From the NCBI RefSeq assembly GCF_000011365.1, contig NC_004463.1:5442001-5506000 (forward strand): a stretch of 64,000 bases of DNA. Direction: 5' to 3'. The stretch comes from Bradyrhizobium diazoefficiens USDA 110. GTDB lineage: Bacteria; Pseudomonadota; Alphaproteobacteria; Rhizobiales; Xanthobacteraceae. Below are positions 44,405-55,509 of the stretch, piece by piece; the stretch's first letter is position 1, and each line of letters begins with the position of its first letter. The notes beneath the pieces are model-generated. The model was not told where the DNA came from. It made no database searches and was given only the letters and a program-made list of their open reading frames with translations. The translations under genes and the position numbers were made by a program.

Positions 44405-44438
44405 AAGGCCCAGCCAGCCACATGGCTAGCCGGGCCCT
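44405..44438 (-). terminator. tig: terminator of tig
   Basis: ggcccagccagcc-acat-ggctagccgggcc, a 13-bp stem with two mismatches, 40 bp after the tig stop, followed on the minus strand by TTCTT. Confidence 0.6.
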
Positions 44439-44477
44439 TCCGCTGATCATCCTTAATAGAAGACTGTCTCAAAGCCT

Positions 44478-45839
44478 TCAGGCCGCGGTCTTTTCCGCCT
44501 CATCGTCCTTGTAGAGGTCCTCGCGCGAAACCTTCTTCTCGGTCACGTTGGCGAGCTCGAGGATGAAGTCGACGACCTTGTCCTCATAGATCGGCGCACG
44601 AAGCTGGGCCAGCGCCTGGGCGTTGCTGCGGTAATAGTCCCAGACTTCCTTCTCGCGGCCGGGCATCTGGCGGGCCCGCTCGATCACGGCGCGGCCGACC
44701 TCGTCGTCGGTCACGGTGATCTTGTTCTTCTCGCCGATCTCGGAGAGCACGAGGCCGAGGCGCACGCGGCGGTCGGCGATCTTGCGGTACTCTTCCTTGG
44801 CGGCATCTTCGGTGGTGTCCTCGTCGGCAAAGGTCTTGCCGGCCGAGTCCATCTCGGCCTTGACCGAGTTCCACATCAGATTGAACTCCTCGTCGACGAG
44901 CGAGGGCGGCGCCTCGAAGCGATGCGCCTCGTCGAGACGGTCGAGCAGCGCGCGCTTGACGCGCTGGCGCGTCGCACCGGCGAACTCGGCAACCAGACGC
45001 TCGCGCGCGGCTTCCTTCAGCTTGTCCAGCGATTCGAGGCCGAGCGTCTTGGCGAACTCGTCATCGATCGCAATGTCCTGCGGCGCTTCGATCGAGGTCG
45101 CGGTGGTCTCGAACTCGGCCGGCTGGCCGGCGAGCTTGTCGTTCATGTAGTTCTTGGGGAACGACACTTTCAGCGTGCGCGTCTCGCCCGCGCCGATGCC
45201 GGTGAGCTGCTCCTCGAAGCCGGGGATGAAGGTGTTGGAGCCGATGACGACCTGGATGCCCTCGCCGGTGCCGCCCTCGAAGACTTCGCCGTTGATGGTG
45301 CCCTTGAAGTTGATGGTGACGCGGTCGCCCGACTCGGCCTTGGCCCCGTCGGCCTTCGCGGCATAGCCGCGGTTGGTGTCGGCGATGCGCTTGATCGCCT
45401 CGTCGACGTCGGCGTCGGTAACGTCAGCCACGGGCTTCTCGACCTGGAAGGTCTTGAAGTCGGCGAGCGCGATCGACGGCACCACCTCGATCGCAACCGT
45501 GTAGGTCAGATCGGTCTTGCCGCTCAGCAGCTCCTCGACCTCGGCCTGCTCGCTCGGCATCGTGATCTTCGGCTCGGTCGCGAGGCGGAAGCCGCGCTCG
45601 GAGAACAGCTGCGTGTTGGTGTCGCGGATGGTCTGGTCGATGGTCTCGGCCATCACCGAGCGGCCATAGACCTTCTTCAGATGAGCGACCGGCACCTTGC
45701 CGGGACGGAAGCCGTTGATGCGGACCTTGTCCTTGAGGTCGACGAGCTTGGCGCCGGCCTTGGCGTCGAGATCAGACGCGGGAACGCTGATCTTGAACTC
45801 GTGCTTCAAACCTTCCGAGAGGGTTTCTGTGACCTGCAT
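44478..45839 (-). CDS. tig: trigger factor (ribosome-associated chaperone)
   Basis: Peptidyl-prolyl isomerase/chaperone bound at the ribosome exit tunnel. 453 residues from ATG at 45839 ([15 protein letters not shown]); the frame remains open further upstream and runs into tRNA-Leu, which is not coding. The ribosome-binding signature is [17 protein letters not shown] near residue 43. The FKBP domain lies near 160-245 ([36 protein letters not shown]), followed by the helical C-terminal arm. Confidence 0.97.
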   Translation of the reverse strand: MQVTETLSEGLKHEFKISVPASDLDAKAGAKLVDLKDKVRINGFRPGKVPVAHLKKVYGRSVMAETIDQTIRDTNTQLFSERGFRLATEPKITMPSEQAEVEELLSGKTDLTYTVAIEVVPSIALADFKTFQVEKPVADVTDADVDEAIKRIADTNRGYAAKADGAKAESGDRVTINFKGTINGEVFEGGTGEGIQVVIGSNTFIPGFEEQLTGIGAGETRTLKVSFPKNYMNDKLAGQPAEFETTATSIEAPQDIAIDDEFAKTLGLESLDKLKEAARERLVAEFAGATRQRVKRALLDRLDEAHRFEAPPSLVDEEFNLMWNSVKAEMDSAGKTFADEDTTEDAAKEEYRKIADRRVRLGLVLSEIGEKNKITVTDDEVGRAVIERARQMPGREKEVWDYYRSNAQALAQLRAPIYEDKVVDFILELANVTEKKVSREDLYKDDEAEKTAA

Positions 45840-46016
45840 GGCGTCCAATCTTCTTCTCGTTCGGCCCCGGCACGCATGCGTCGGGACGCTGTCATTAATC
45901 GATCCAACGCGAGGCAAACGCCTCAACGCCGGTGGTTCATCAGAGCCCTGCTCCAGACGGAAAACATCCGCACGAAGCGAGGCCCTTCGGTAATCCGTGC
46001 AAACGCTGAAAGCGCT

Positions 46017-46101
46017 TGGTGCGGGCGGAGGGACTCGAACCCCCACAACTTTCGTCACTGGAACCTAAATCCAGCGCGTCTACCAGTTCCGCCACGCCCG
46101 C
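46017..46101 (-). tRNA. tRNA-Leu (anticodon TAG)
   Basis: 85 nt on the minus strand with the long variable arm of class II tRNAs. Acceptor GCGGGCG/CGCCCGC; anticodon stem CTGGA/TCCAG with loop TTTAGGT, anticodon TAG; CCA is encoded. Confidence 0.97.
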
Positions 46102-46255
46102 GTGAATTTGCATCAAGACCGGCCGCGATGCCGCGGGCGGCCGGGCTTATAGCATGCGCCTGACTGTTCGCAGCAAAAAAATGGCCTGATGGAGGCAGGC
46201 TTCAAGTAGGCACGATGGCTGGACTTATCCAGCGCGGCGTGGTCCGGATCGGGCC

Positions 46256-47560
46256 ATGAAACCGCGGATCTTTCACCCGAGCCGACGCGAGGTTCTGGTT
46301 GGCCTCGGAGCCTCGGCTGCGGGGCTGATGGCCGGCGGCGCAGGTCCGTCCGTGACCGCCCAGATCGCCCTTCAGGCGAGGCCGGCAACGCTGGCTCTGA
46401 AGCCGGGGCAGCCGCCCACACCAATCTGGGAGCTGGCCGCCGTAAGCCATACCAGGGGCGTCCATCTCAAGCGCGGCGACCGCTGCGAGGTGGTATTCCG
46501 CAACGACCTGCCTGTGCCGCTTGCCCCAGTCTGGTACGGCCTCAACGGCCCGGCTGCGGCGGACCCGCTGCGAGGGCGCGCGCCGACGGCGCCGGACGCG
46601 ACTGAAACTTCAATTATTTCAATACCAAACGCCGGAACCCTGCTGACCGACTTTCGCCTCTTCGAGGACGGCCTGAAGCAGCCGGCGCGGCCGCTTCCGA
46701 TCATCGCGGAGGAGACGAGCCGCATCGCCGTCGATCGTGACGAGGTCCTGCTGATCGAGGAATGGCGCCTGCGGCCGGATGGGACCGCGCTGCCCCCGGG
46801 CCGCGACCCCAAGGACGCGACCCCGCTCTATACAATCAACGGGCAGACTTCATGCGAGCTCGCAGCCGCCGCCAATGAGCGGCTGCGGCTGCGCTTTATC
46901 AATGGCTCCCAACGCACTGTCCTCGCAATCAAATTGGAAAATCACGACGTCCGCGTGATGGCCCTGGACGGACAGCCGGCCGAGCCGTTCCCGGCCCGCA
47001 ATGGCGCCCTGGTGCTGGCCCCGGGCGGACGGGCCGACGCCTTTGTGGACGCAGCCACATCGGCCCAATTTCTGCTGCATGACGGCAAGGAGGCCCGCCC
47101 GATCGGAAACCTCTCGATCTCCGGCAGACTGGAGCGGCGCGCGCCGCTGTTGCCGCCACAACCGCTCCCTGCGAATGCCCTGCCCGACCAGCTCGATCTC
47201 AAAGGCGCCCTGCGGTTCGATGTCGCGCTCGGTGCACCCGATACCGGTTGGACGCGGCCTGCGGATTTCTCCACCTCGTCGGCGCCGGCCTTCCGCACCA
47301 GGACCGGCCGCACCGTCGTGCTGACCCTCAAGAACCCCGCGCCCCTCACCGCCGTGTTCCACCTGCACGGCCATCCCTTCCGCCTGCTCGACAAGCTCGA
47401 CGACGGCTGGAAGCCCTATTGGCTCGACACGCTCGCGATCGAGTCCGGCCAGACCCAGCGCATCGCGTTCGCGGCGACCTCGCCCGGACGTTGGCTGATC
47501 GAATCCGTCGTGACCGACTGGGCCGCGCCGCGGCTGGTGCGCTGGTACGCGGTGGAGTGA
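46256..47560 (+). CDS. multicopper oxidase homologue, Tat-exported, most copper ligands missing
   Basis: 434 residues. Twin-arginine signal (PSRREVLVGLGASAAGLMAGG). Cupredoxin domains resemble FtsP/CueO-type proteins. In the first domain the usual HWHG and HPH ligands are replaced by VWYGLNG and a TDFRLF stretch. In the last domain HLHGH (about residue 366) is kept, but the HCHxxxH segment with the type 1 Cys is replaced by WLIESVVTDW. So it cannot carry a normal four-copper centre, and a structural role like that of FtsP is more likely than oxidase activity. Single gene, convergent with nnr. Confidence 0.8.
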   Translation: MKPRIFHPSRREVLVGLGASAAGLMAGGAGPSVTAQIALQARPATLALKPGQPPTPIWELAAVSHTRGVHLKRGDRCEVVFRNDLPVPLAPVWYGLNGPAAADPLRGRAPTAPDATETSIISIPNAGTLLTDFRLFEDGLKQPARPLPIIAEETSRIAVDRDEVLLIEEWRLRPDGTALPPGRDPKDATPLYTINGQTSCELAAAANERLRLRFINGSQRTVLAIKLENHDVRVMALDGQPAEPFPARNGALVLAPGGRADAFVDAATSAQFLLHDGKEARPIGNLSISGRLERRAPLLPPQPLPANALPDQLDLKGALRFDVALGAPDTGWTRPADFSTSSAPAFRTRTGRTVVLTLKNPAPLTAVFHLHGHPFRLLDKLDDGWKPYWLDTLAIESGQTQRIAFAATSPGRWLIESVVTDWAAPRLVRWYAVE

Positions 47561-47566
47561 GGTTTC

Positions 47567-47651
47567 GTAGGATGGGTAGAGCGCAGCGAAACCCACCGCC
47601 ACCGTGCCGAGGTTTGAGATGATGGGTTTCGCTGCGCTCTACCCATCCTAC
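47567..47651. repeat. perfect palindromic repeat with 29-bp arms
   Basis: Arms at 47567-47595 and 47623-47651 are exact reverse complements over 29 bp (core gatgggtagagcgcagcg) around a 27-bp loop. It lies between the convergent oxidase homologue and nnr, and resembles the dispersed gatgggtagagcg repeats of Bradyrhizobium (recalled). It may also stop transcription from both sides. Confidence 0.8.
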
Positions 47652-47668
47652 CCGCCGTAGCGAGCAGC

Positions 47669-49168
47669 TCAGTACTCGATCCCCAGTGCATTATAGATCC
47701 GCCGGTGCACGGCCGGCAGGGTCTCGGTCAGGTCCTCCGCGATCAGCCCCGGCCCCGCCTCGCTTGCCGCCTCGCCATGCATCCACACGCCGATGCTGGC
47801 GGCTTCGAAGGCCGGCACGCCCTGCGCCAGGAGCCCCGCGATGATGCCGGAGAGCACGTCGCCCGCACCCGCCGTGGCGAGCCAGGGCGGCGCATTGGCG
47901 GCGATGGTGGCGCGGCCGTCCGGCGCGGCGATGGTGGTATCCGGCCCCTTCAGCAGCACCACGGCGCCGGAGCGTTCGGCGGCGGCGCGGACGCGCTCGA
48001 GCTTGGAACGGCCGGGGTGCTTGTTGCTGAGATCGGAGAACAGGCGCGGAAACTCGCCCTCGTGCGGCGTCAGCACCACCGCATTGTCGTGCGAGGCCTT
48101 GATCGATTCGAACAGGCGCTCGGGATTCGCGGCAAAGCTCGTCAGCGCATCCGCGTCCAGCACCAGATGCCGCTGCGCGCCAAGCGCGGTGTGGACGAAA
48201 TCGCAGGTGCGATCGCCAACGCCTGTACCGGGGCCGATGATGCAGGTGTTGTAGCGCTTGTCGCCGAGCAACTCGCCGAACTCGATCGCGGTGTCGACGG
48301 GGCGAACCATCACCGCGGTCAGCGCGGCCGCATTGATCGCGAGCGCATCGCGCGGGCTCGCCAGCGTCACCAGGCCCGCGCCGGCCCGCAACGCGCCGCG
48401 CGCGGCGAGCCGCGCCGCGCCGGTCGCGGCTGCATCGCCCGAGACCGCCAGCACATGCCCTCGCGCATATTTGTGGCCGTCGATCCGCGGCACCGGAAAG
48501 GCCGCGCCCCAGAAATCCGGGTCGTTCTCGAAGGTCTGCGGCCTGATCTCGTCAAGCACCTGTGCGTCGATACCGATGTCGGCAACGCGCACGCGGCCGC
48601 AATGCATCCGCCCCGGCAGCAGCAGGTGCGCCGGCTTCTTGCGGAAGAAGGTGACGGTCTCGGTGGCGTTGACCGCAGCGCCCAGCACGGCGGCGCTGGT
48701 GCCGTTGATGCCGCTCGGCAGATCGACCGCGAGCACCAAGGCACCATTGGCGTTGACGGCCTCGATCATCGCGCGCGCCTCGCCGTCAACGGGGCGGCTG
48801 AGGCCCGCACCGAACAGCGCGTCGATGATCAGCGCGGGCTTTCCGATCGCCTGCGGATTGAACGGGAGCACCGGGTGCTTCCAGCCGCGCGCGGCGGAGG
48901 CCGCGTCGCCCTGGAGCTGGTCGCGCTCGCACATCAGGATCACCGAGACCTCGCGCCCCTGGGCGGCGAGCTCGGCGGCTGCGACAAAACCGTCGCCGCC
49001 ATTGTTGCCGGGGCCGGCCACGATCAGGATCGGCCCCTCCTCCACCAGCGCGTTGGCGGCCTCGGCGACCGCCTGGCCCGCGCTCAGCATCAGCTTGAAG
49101 CCGGGCGTGCCGGCCGCGATCGAGAGCTGGTCGGCGCGCTGCATTTCGGCGTTGGTCAGAACTTCCAT
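47669..49168 (-). CDS. nnr: bifunctional ADP-dependent NAD(P)H-hydrate dehydratase/NAD(P)H-hydrate epimerase
   Basis: Repairs hydrated NAD(P)H. 499 residues from ATG at 49168 (MEVLTNAEMQRADQL). N-terminal YjeF_N epimerase with GPGNNGGDGFVAA near residue 50 and VDLPSGING. C-terminal ribokinase-like dehydratase with LTPHEGEFPRLF, VLLKGPDT and the signature ATAGAGDVLSGIIAGLLAQG. An ATG 12 codons upstream is less likely. Confidence 0.95.
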   Translation of the reverse strand: MEVLTNAEMQRADQLSIAAGTPGFKLMLSAGQAVAEAANALVEEGPILIVAGPGNNGGDGFVAAAELAAQGREVSVILMCERDQLQGDAASAARGWKHPVLPFNPQAIGKPALIIDALFGAGLSRPVDGEARAMIEAVNANGALVLAVDLPSGINGTSAAVLGAAVNATETVTFFRKKPAHLLLPGRMHCGRVRVADIGIDAQVLDEIRPQTFENDPDFWGAAFPVPRIDGHKYARGHVLAVSGDAAATGAARLAARGALRAGAGLVTLASPRDALAINAAALTAVMVRPVDTAIEFGELLGDKRYNTCIIGPGTGVGDRTCDFVHTALGAQRHLVLDADALTSFAANPERLFESIKASHDNAVVLTPHEGEFPRLFSDLSNKHPGRSKLERVRAAAERSGAVVLLKGPDTTIAAPDGRATIAANAPPWLATAGAGDVLSGIIAGLLAQGVPAFEAASIGVWMHGEAASEAGPGLIAEDLTETLPAVHRRIYNALGIEY

Positions 49169-49887
<719 letters not shown>

Positions 49888-50040
49888 GCCGGGTGCTATC
49901 CCGCATTTTGCGACACTCTGACAAGAAATAAGGCTGCTTCGGCGGCCCGAATTCGTTTGTGCGGTCGCGCGCGAACTCGCCAAAAGCGAGAATAATCCTG
50001 CTCATCTGGAAACCGACCCGCAGAGCCAAAAGGGGTATGC

Positions 50041-51450
50041 ATGAAGACCGCCAAAGACGTCCTGAAATCGATCAAGGACAACGACGTCAAGTACGTCGAC
50101 CTGCGCTTCACCGATCCGCGCGGCAAGTGGCAGCATGTGACGTTCGACGTCAGCATGATCGATGAAGACATATTTGCCGAAGGGACGATGTTCGACGGCT
50201 CCTCGATCGCCGGCTGGAAGGCGATCAACGAGTCCGACATGTGCCTGATGCCGGATCCGGTGACCGCGACGATCGATCCGTTCTTCGCCGAGACCACCAT
50301 GGTCATCACCTGTGACGTGCTCGAGCCGACCACCGGCGAGCCCTACAACCGCGACCCCCGCGGCATCGCCAAGAAGGCCGAGGCGATGGTGAAGTCGATG
50401 GGCGTCGGCGACACCGTCTTCGTCGGTCCCGAAGCCGAGTTCTTCGTGTTCGACGACGTGCGCTTTTCCTCCAGCCCCTACAACACCGGCTTCAGGCTCG
50501 ACTCCTCGGAGCTGCCGACCAACACCGACACCGAATATGAAGGCGGCAATCTCGGCCACCGCGTCCGCACCAAGGGCGGCTACTTCCCGGTCCCGCCGCA
50601 GGACTCGGTGCAGGACATGCGCTCGGAAATGCTCGGCGCCATGGCCAAGATGGGCGTCAAGGTCGAGAAGCATCACCACGAGGTCGCCTCCGCCCAGCAC
50701 GAGCTCGGCATGAAGTTCGACACGCTGACGCTGATGGCCGACCATCTGCAGATCTACAAATACTGCATCCACCAGGTCGCCCACATCTACGGCAAGACCG
50801 CCACCTTCATGCCGAAGCCGGTCTATGGCGACAACGGCTCGGGCATGCACGTGCACCAGTCGATCTGGAAGGACGGCAAGCCGGTGTTCGCCGGCAACAA
50901 ATACGCCGACCTGTCGGAGACCTGCCTCCACTACATCGGCGGCATCATCAAGCACGCCAAGGCGATCAACGCCTTCACCAACCCCTCGACCAACTCCTAC
51001 AAGCGTCTGGTCCCGGGCTATGAGGCTCCCGTGCTGCTCGCCTATTCCGCGCGCAACCGGTCGGCCTCCTGCCGCATCCCCTACACCGCTTCGCCGAAGG
51101 CCAAGCGTGTCGAGGTGCGCTTCCCGGATCCGCTCGCCAATCCCTATCTCGGCTTCGCCGCGATGCTGATGGCCGGCCTCGACGGCATCAAGAACAAGAT
51201 CGATCCGGGTCCGGCGATGGACAAGGACCTCTACGACCTGCCGAAGGAAGAGCTGAAGCAGATCCCGACGGTGTGCGGCAGCTTGCGCGAGGCGCTCGAG
51301 AACCTCGACAAGGACCGCGCCTTCCTCAAGGCCGGCGGCGTGTTCGACGACGACTTCATCGACAGCTACATCGAGCTGAAGATGACCGAAGTCGAGCGCT
51401 TCGAAATGACCCCGCACCCGGTCGAGTTCGACATGTACTATTCGGGCTAA
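50041..51450 (+). CDS. glnA: glutamine synthetase type I
   Basis: Makes glutamine from glutamate, ammonia and ATP; dodecamer. 469 residues. Signatures [17 protein letters not shown] near residue 50 and the ATP-binding [16 protein letters not shown] near 260. The adenylylation site is Tyr398 in [10 protein letters not shown], so activity should be shut off by GlnE. AAGGGG precedes ATG 50041, 153 bp after glnB; readthrough from the glnB promoter is likely. Confidence 0.97.
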   Translation: MKTAKDVLKSIKDNDVKYVDLRFTDPRGKWQHVTFDVSMIDEDIFAEGTMFDGSSIAGWKAINESDMCLMPDPVTATIDPFFAETTMVITCDVLEPTTGEPYNRDPRGIAKKAEAMVKSMGVGDTVFVGPEAEFFVFDDVRFSSSPYNTGFRLDSSELPTNTDTEYEGGNLGHRVRTKGGYFPVPPQDSVQDMRSEMLGAMAKMGVKVEKHHHEVASAQHELGMKFDTLTLMADHLQIYKYCIHQVAHIYGKTATFMPKPVYGDNGSGMHVHQSIWKDGKPVFAGNKYADLSETCLHYIGGIIKHAKAINAFTNPSTNSYKRLVPGYEAPVLLAYSARNRSASCRIPYTASPKAKRVEVRFPDPLANPYLGFAAMLMAGLDGIKNKIDPGPAMDKDLYDLPKEELKQIPTVCGSLREALENLDKDRAFLKAGGVFDDDFIDSYIELKMTEVERFEMTPHPVEFDMYYSG

Positions 51451-51475
51451 GCGGCCCGAACTGTCTGCGACAAGC

Positions 51476-51503
51476 AAAAGGCGCTCCGCGAGGGGCGCCT
51501 TTT
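51476..51503 (+). terminator. glnA: Rho-independent terminator of glnA
   Basis: aaaaggcgc and gcgcctttt form a 9-bp stem 25 bp after glnA, ending in TTTT. The A run on the other side may let it also serve the convergent asparaginase gene. Confidence 0.8.
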
Positions 51504-51532
51504 CGTTTTGGGGCGCCTCGTCGCCGATCCAG

Positions 51533-52672
51533 TCACCATGTCGCTGTAAAAGCCCGCTGCAGCTCGGCCGGAGCCGTGACGCCGCTCGCGATCAGCAATT
51601 GGGTGAGAACGCGTGCCTTCTGGGGATTGAGGTCCTCGGACACGACGAAGCCATTCTTGTCATCGTCGACCTCGACATTGCGGGTGACGAAGCCAGACCG
51701 AACCCGCGTGGAACGGACGACGAGGATCCCTTTCTTCGCGGCCGCTTCGAGCGCATCGAGCGCCGGCTTCGACGTATTGCCGTCACCGACACCGGCCAGC
51801 ACGATGCCTTTGGCGCCGTGGGAAATGGCGTCCTCGATCGGAACGGCGTCCATGTTGGCATGCGAGTAGACGATCTCGACCCGCGGCAATTGCTCGCCTG
51901 CCGGGAGCTGATAGGCCGCGCGCTTGAGACCGGCAGCCTGGGCCATGAAACGGATGCCGCCCGCGGTGTCGACATAGCCGATCGGCCCGCCGTTGGGAGA
52001 ATTGAACGTCTCGATGCTCGTGGTGTTGGTCTTGGTGACCGAGCGTGCTCCCTCGATCTTGTCGTTCAGCACGGCCATGACGCCGCGCCCGCGGGATCGG
52101 GGATCGGCGGCCACCTGGACCGCTTCGTACAGATTGCCGGGGCCATCCGCGCTGACGGCTGAAGCCGGACGCATCGAGCCGACGATGACCACCGGCTTGT
52201 CGCCACGCACCACATTGTCGAGAAAGAACGCCGTCTCCTCGAGCGTATCCGTGCCGTGGGTCACGATGACGCCGTCGGCCTCGTTCTTGTCGAAGGCCTC
52301 CTGAATGCGACGGGCCAGCGCAAACCAGACCTTGTCGTTCATGTCCTGGGATCCGATCGACGAAATCTGTTCGGCGTTCAGCTTTGCCAGCTTGTCCAGA
52401 CCCGGCACCGACTGCATCAATTGCTCGCCCGTGATCTGGCCCGATTTGTACGCACCGGTCGCACGCGCGTCAGCCTGGCCTGCGATGGTGCCTCCCGTCG
52501 CAAGCACGAGAATGCGCGGCAGGCCTCCGGCCGAAGCGTCCTTGCCCGGCTCTGCAGCGTGCGCCGCTGCGCCGATGCCGCCGGACCAGAGCGCAAAAGA
52601 CAGCAGTGGAATGGCAAGCATGGATGTTCGACGTTGGCGACAGCTGGCTGGGCTGGCGGTAGGCTTCGTCAT
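51533..52672 (-). CDS. ansB: type II L-asparaginase, periplasmic
   Basis: Hydrolyses asparagine (often also glutamine) to release ammonia. 379 residues. Signal peptide over about 1-39 (ending AAAHA-AE). First catalytic Thr in LATGGTIAG, second in VTHGTDTLEETAFFL with the Lys/Asp network; NSPNGG and HANMDAVP blocks follow. GGGAGG stands before ATG 52672. Its position beside glnA fits nitrogen scavenging, though it has its own orientation. Confidence 0.93.
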   Translation of the reverse strand: MTKPTASPASCRQRRTSMLAIPLLSFALWSGGIGAAAHAAEPGKDASAGGLPRILVLATGGTIAGQADARATGAYKSGQITGEQLMQSVPGLDKLAKLNAEQISSIGSQDMNDKVWFALARRIQEAFDKNEADGVIVTHGTDTLEETAFFLDNVVRGDKPVVIVGSMRPASAVSADGPGNLYEAVQVAADPRSRGRGVMAVLNDKIEGARSVTKTNTTSIETFNSPNGGPIGYVDTAGGIRFMAQAAGLKRAAYQLPAGEQLPRVEIVYSHANMDAVPIEDAISHGAKGIVLAGVGDGNTSKPALDALEAAAKKGILVVRSTRVRSGFVTRNVEVDDDKNGFVVSEDLNPQKARVLTQLLIASGVTAPAELQRAFTATW

Positions 52673-52752
52673 CGAATTGTCCTCCCATTCAAGTAGGGAT
52701 CGACATTCGATACGCCCATTGAGGCCGAAGATGGGTCAGCCTGCTGCTTTCC

Positions 52753-53514
52753 CTATGGGTTGTCCCGCCGCGGCATAAAATGATCGAGCAAACCCGTCGG
52801 TAGCGGAAAGACGACGGTCGACGACCGTTCGCCCGCGATGTCGTGCAGGGCCGCGAAGTAACGTAGCTGCATCGCCTGCGGCTCCTGCGCGAGAATCCGG
52901 CCGGCCTCGACGAGCTTTTCGGCGGCCTGCTGCTCGCCTATCGCGTTGATCACCTTGGCGCGCCGCAACCGTTCCGCTTCGGCCTGCTTGGCGATCGCGC
53001 GCACCATGGTTTCGTTGAGATCGATGTCCTTGATCTCGATCCCGGTGACCTTGATGCCCCAGACGTCGGTCTGCTTGTCGAGGATCTCCTGGATGTCGGC
53101 GTTCAACCTGTCGCGTTCGGCAAGCATCTCGTCGAGCTCGTGCTTGCCGAGCACCGAGCGTAACGTGGTCTGCGCGAGCTGGCTGGTGGCGGCCATGTAA
53201 TCGCCGACCTTGATGATGGCCCGCTCGGGATCGACGATGCGGAAATACAGAACGGCGTTGACCTTGACGGAGACGTTGTCCCGCGAAATCACGTCCTGGG
53301 GCGGGACGACCTGCACCATCACCCGTAGATCGACCTTTACCAATTGCTGCACGACCGGAATGAGGATGATGAGGCCCGGGCCCTTCACGCCGGTAAAGCG
53401 ACCGAGCGTAAAGACGACGCCACGCTCGTATTCACGCAGGATTCGAATAGCCTGGGAGAGGAACATGATGACAAGCAACGCGAGCGCCGCATAGGTCAGA
53501 TATTCCAGCATCAT
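52753..53514 (-). CDS. slipin/stomatin-like SPFH membrane protein
   Basis: 253 residues. One N-terminal membrane hairpin (about 4-22), then the SPFH/Band 7 domain: [30 protein letters not shown] and [26 protein letters not shown] blocks, and a coiled-coil end. Start overlaps the nfeD stop (ATGA), so the two are translationally coupled. NfeD proteases cleave slipins in archaea, and the pair is thought to act on membrane microdomains. Confidence 0.92.
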   Translation of the reverse strand: MMLEYLTYAALALLVIMFLSQAIRILREYERGVVFTLGRFTGVKGPGLIILIPVVQQLVKVDLRVMVQVVPPQDVISRDNVSVKVNAVLYFRIVDPERAIIKVGDYMAATSQLAQTTLRSVLGKHELDEMLAERDRLNADIQEILDKQTDVWGIKVTGIEIKDIDLNETMVRAIAKQAEAERLRRAKVINAIGEQQAAEKLVEAGRILAQEPQAMQLRYFAALHDIAGERSSTVVFPLPTGLLDHFMPRRDNP

Positions 53515-54908
53515 GATGGATCTCCCTCGCCTGTTCGGGCTGGTGCGCGCCGTATCAGCAGCGTCAGGTCGACGACGTTTGCGACTTCGACCGTCTCTCC
53601 GGGCTTGAACGTTTCGGCGCCGCGCGCCTGCCAGCGCTCGCCATGGGCGAAGACATGACCTTCGCTCCCACGCCAGTCGAGAACCTCGGCGGGCAAGCCT
53701 CGCATGGCCTGCGCGCCGACCCGTTCAGGAGCGTTGGCGGCACGCCGCAGCGAACCAAGCACGACGAGCGCAAAGCCGGTGAACACAGTTGCAGCGATGC
53801 CGATTACCCACCACGACAGGTGGTAGCCGGGCGCCTCGACCCTGAAAAGCATCAGCGCTCCCAGCACGAAAGCGACGATCCCTCCGAGACCGATCACCAC
53901 CGTCGGATTGAAGGCTTCGACAGTGAGAAGCACTATGCCGACCAGCATCAGGGCAAGCCCGGCATAGTTGATTGGCAGCAAATTGAGCGCATAGAGGCCG
54001 ATCAACAGGCAGATCGCGCCGACGACTCCCGGAGCGACGGCTCCGGGAGACATGAACTCGAAGATCAGGCCGTAGATGCCGACCATCAGGAGAATGAACG
54101 CCACATTCGGATCGGTGATGACCGCCAGGAAGCGGGATATCCATCCGGGGTCGATGGCTTCAACGACCGCATCCTTCGTCGCGAGGCGTTGCGTTTTGCC
54201 GCCTGCAACCTCCACCACGCGGCCATCGAGTTGCCTCAGCAATTCGGCCTGATCGCGCGCGACGAGATCGATGGCATGGGCCTCTAGCGCGCCGTTGGCA
54301 GAGAGAGTGGCGGCCTCACGGACCGCTTTCTCCGCCCAGTCCACATTGCGGTTGCGCAGCTCCGCAAGGCTACGGATGAAAGCAACCGCATCATTGGTCA
54401 CCTTTGCCGTCATCGCATCCTTGGGCTGATCCTTCTCGCTCTGCTGGTCACCGTCCTTCTTGTCCTTGCCGCCCTTGTCCGGTGTACCGCTCGGCAGACC
54501 CGGCAGCGGTCCGCCAATCTGCACCGGCGTTGCTGCACCAATATTGGTGCCCGACGCCATCGCCGCGATGTGGGTCGCATAAAGGATATAGGTCCCCGCG
54601 CTCGCCGCGTGGGCGCCGGAGGGAGCGACGTAACCGACGACAGGGACGGGCGAGGCCAGCACATCCGCAACGATCTCGCGCATGCTGGAATTGAGTCCGC
54701 CGGGAGTGTTGATTCTCAGAAGCACGACCTCGGCGCGCCGTTCGCTTGCGTGGGCCAAGGCCTCCTTCACGTAACTGGCCGACGCGGGGCCAATGGCCCC
54801 GTCGATCGAAACAATCAGTGCAAGACGGCCGTTCTCCTCTGCTGAACTGGGAAGGAGGCAGCAGATCAAAGCCACGACGCCAATCGCCGTAACGAGGGCC
54901 GCCTTCAT
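53511..54908 (-). CDS. NfeD-family membrane-bound serine protease (1510-N type)
   Basis: 465 residues from ATG at 54908 ([17 protein letters not shown]); the open frame upstream is not family sequence. Signal peptide to about 24; ClpP-class protease domain with LLRINTPGG near residue 65 and the catalytic Ser in [11 protein letters not shown] near 100. A charged, Gly/Lys-rich insert (about 135-165) follows, then four to five helices and a soluble C-terminal OB-fold (NfeD). Partner of the overlapping slipin gene. The name derives from nodulation efficiency in rhizobia, but this long form is general. Confidence 0.92.
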   Translation of the reverse strand: MKAALVTAIGVVALICCLLPSSAEENGRLALIVSIDGAIGPASASYVKEALAHASERRAEVVLLRINTPGGLNSSMREIVADVLASPVPVVGYVAPSGAHAASAGTYILYATHIAAMASGTNIGAATPVQIGGPLPGLPSGTPDKGGKDKKDGDQQSEKDQPKDAMTAKVTNDAVAFIRSLAELRNRNVDWAEKAVREAATLSANGALEAHAIDLVARDQAELLRQLDGRVVEVAGGKTQRLATKDAVVEAIDPGWISRFLAVITDPNVAFILLMVGIYGLIFEFMSPGAVAPGVVGAICLLIGLYALNLLPINYAGLALMLVGIVLLTVEAFNPTVVIGLGGIVAFVLGALMLFRVEAPGYHLSWWVIGIAATVFTGFALVVLGSLRRAANAPERVGAQAMRGLPAEVLDWRGSEGHVFAHGERWQARGAETFKPGETVEVANVVDLTLLIRRAPARTGEGDPS

Positions 54909-55099
54909 GGTCTGCACGGCAGGACTCCCTTGCAGAACATATGGTGTTCGTCTCTTGAAGCTCAATGCAGCCGTGTGCAGGCCCTTGTCTGATTGTGCGA
55001 TGCAATGGAAATCGCCCCGCGGATCGGTTGAGCACAGGGCGGTGGCGGACCATGCCTTGGGGACCATGCCTTGGGCTGATCCGCCCGTGCACTTGGCGG

Positions 55100-55357
55100 C
55101 TACGGCCTCGCGATCCGCACCCCGTCCGCTCCGATCGCGCCGAACGTACTCGCGATGATCTCGCTCGTCGGCTGCATGCCGCCGAGCGACCAGTGCGAAG
55201 GTTCCTGCTCCTCGATCCTGACCCAGACGTTGCGGCGGAAGTCCGGACTGCCCTGCCCTTCGACCTCGACCAGGAGGTCGGTGACGCGTTCGAGCAGCGT
55301 TTTCTTCTGCGCGGCGTCCAGGATGCCGCGGACGGTGGATATGGTGACGTAAGGCAT
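55100..55357 (-). CDS. tautomerase-family protein (4-oxalocrotonate tautomerase-like)
   Basis: 85 residues from ATG at 55357, chosen so that Pro follows the initiator Met (MPYVTISTVRG), as the catalytic amino-terminal proline requires. A second start four codons upstream would hide it. The length is between the 62-residue 4-OT and longer MIF-like forms. Divergent from the GlxA-type regulator, which may control it. Confidence 0.8.
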   Translation of the reverse strand: MPYVTISTVRGILDAAQKKTLLERVTDLLVEVEGQGSPDFRRNVWVRIEEQEPSHWSLGGMQPTSEIIASTFGAIGADGVRIARP

Positions 55358-55509
55358 GTCTCTCTCCAATCATGTCGTGTGACGACAGAGCGAATTTGGA
55401 CCCGGTGCCCCGGGCAGGGCAGTGGCGGATCAGCCAGAGATCGGGCAATTTCCGCCACGCATCGCTGGCGCCGATCGGTTAGGGTCGCCAGTGGCTGGCA
55501 GGAGATCCC

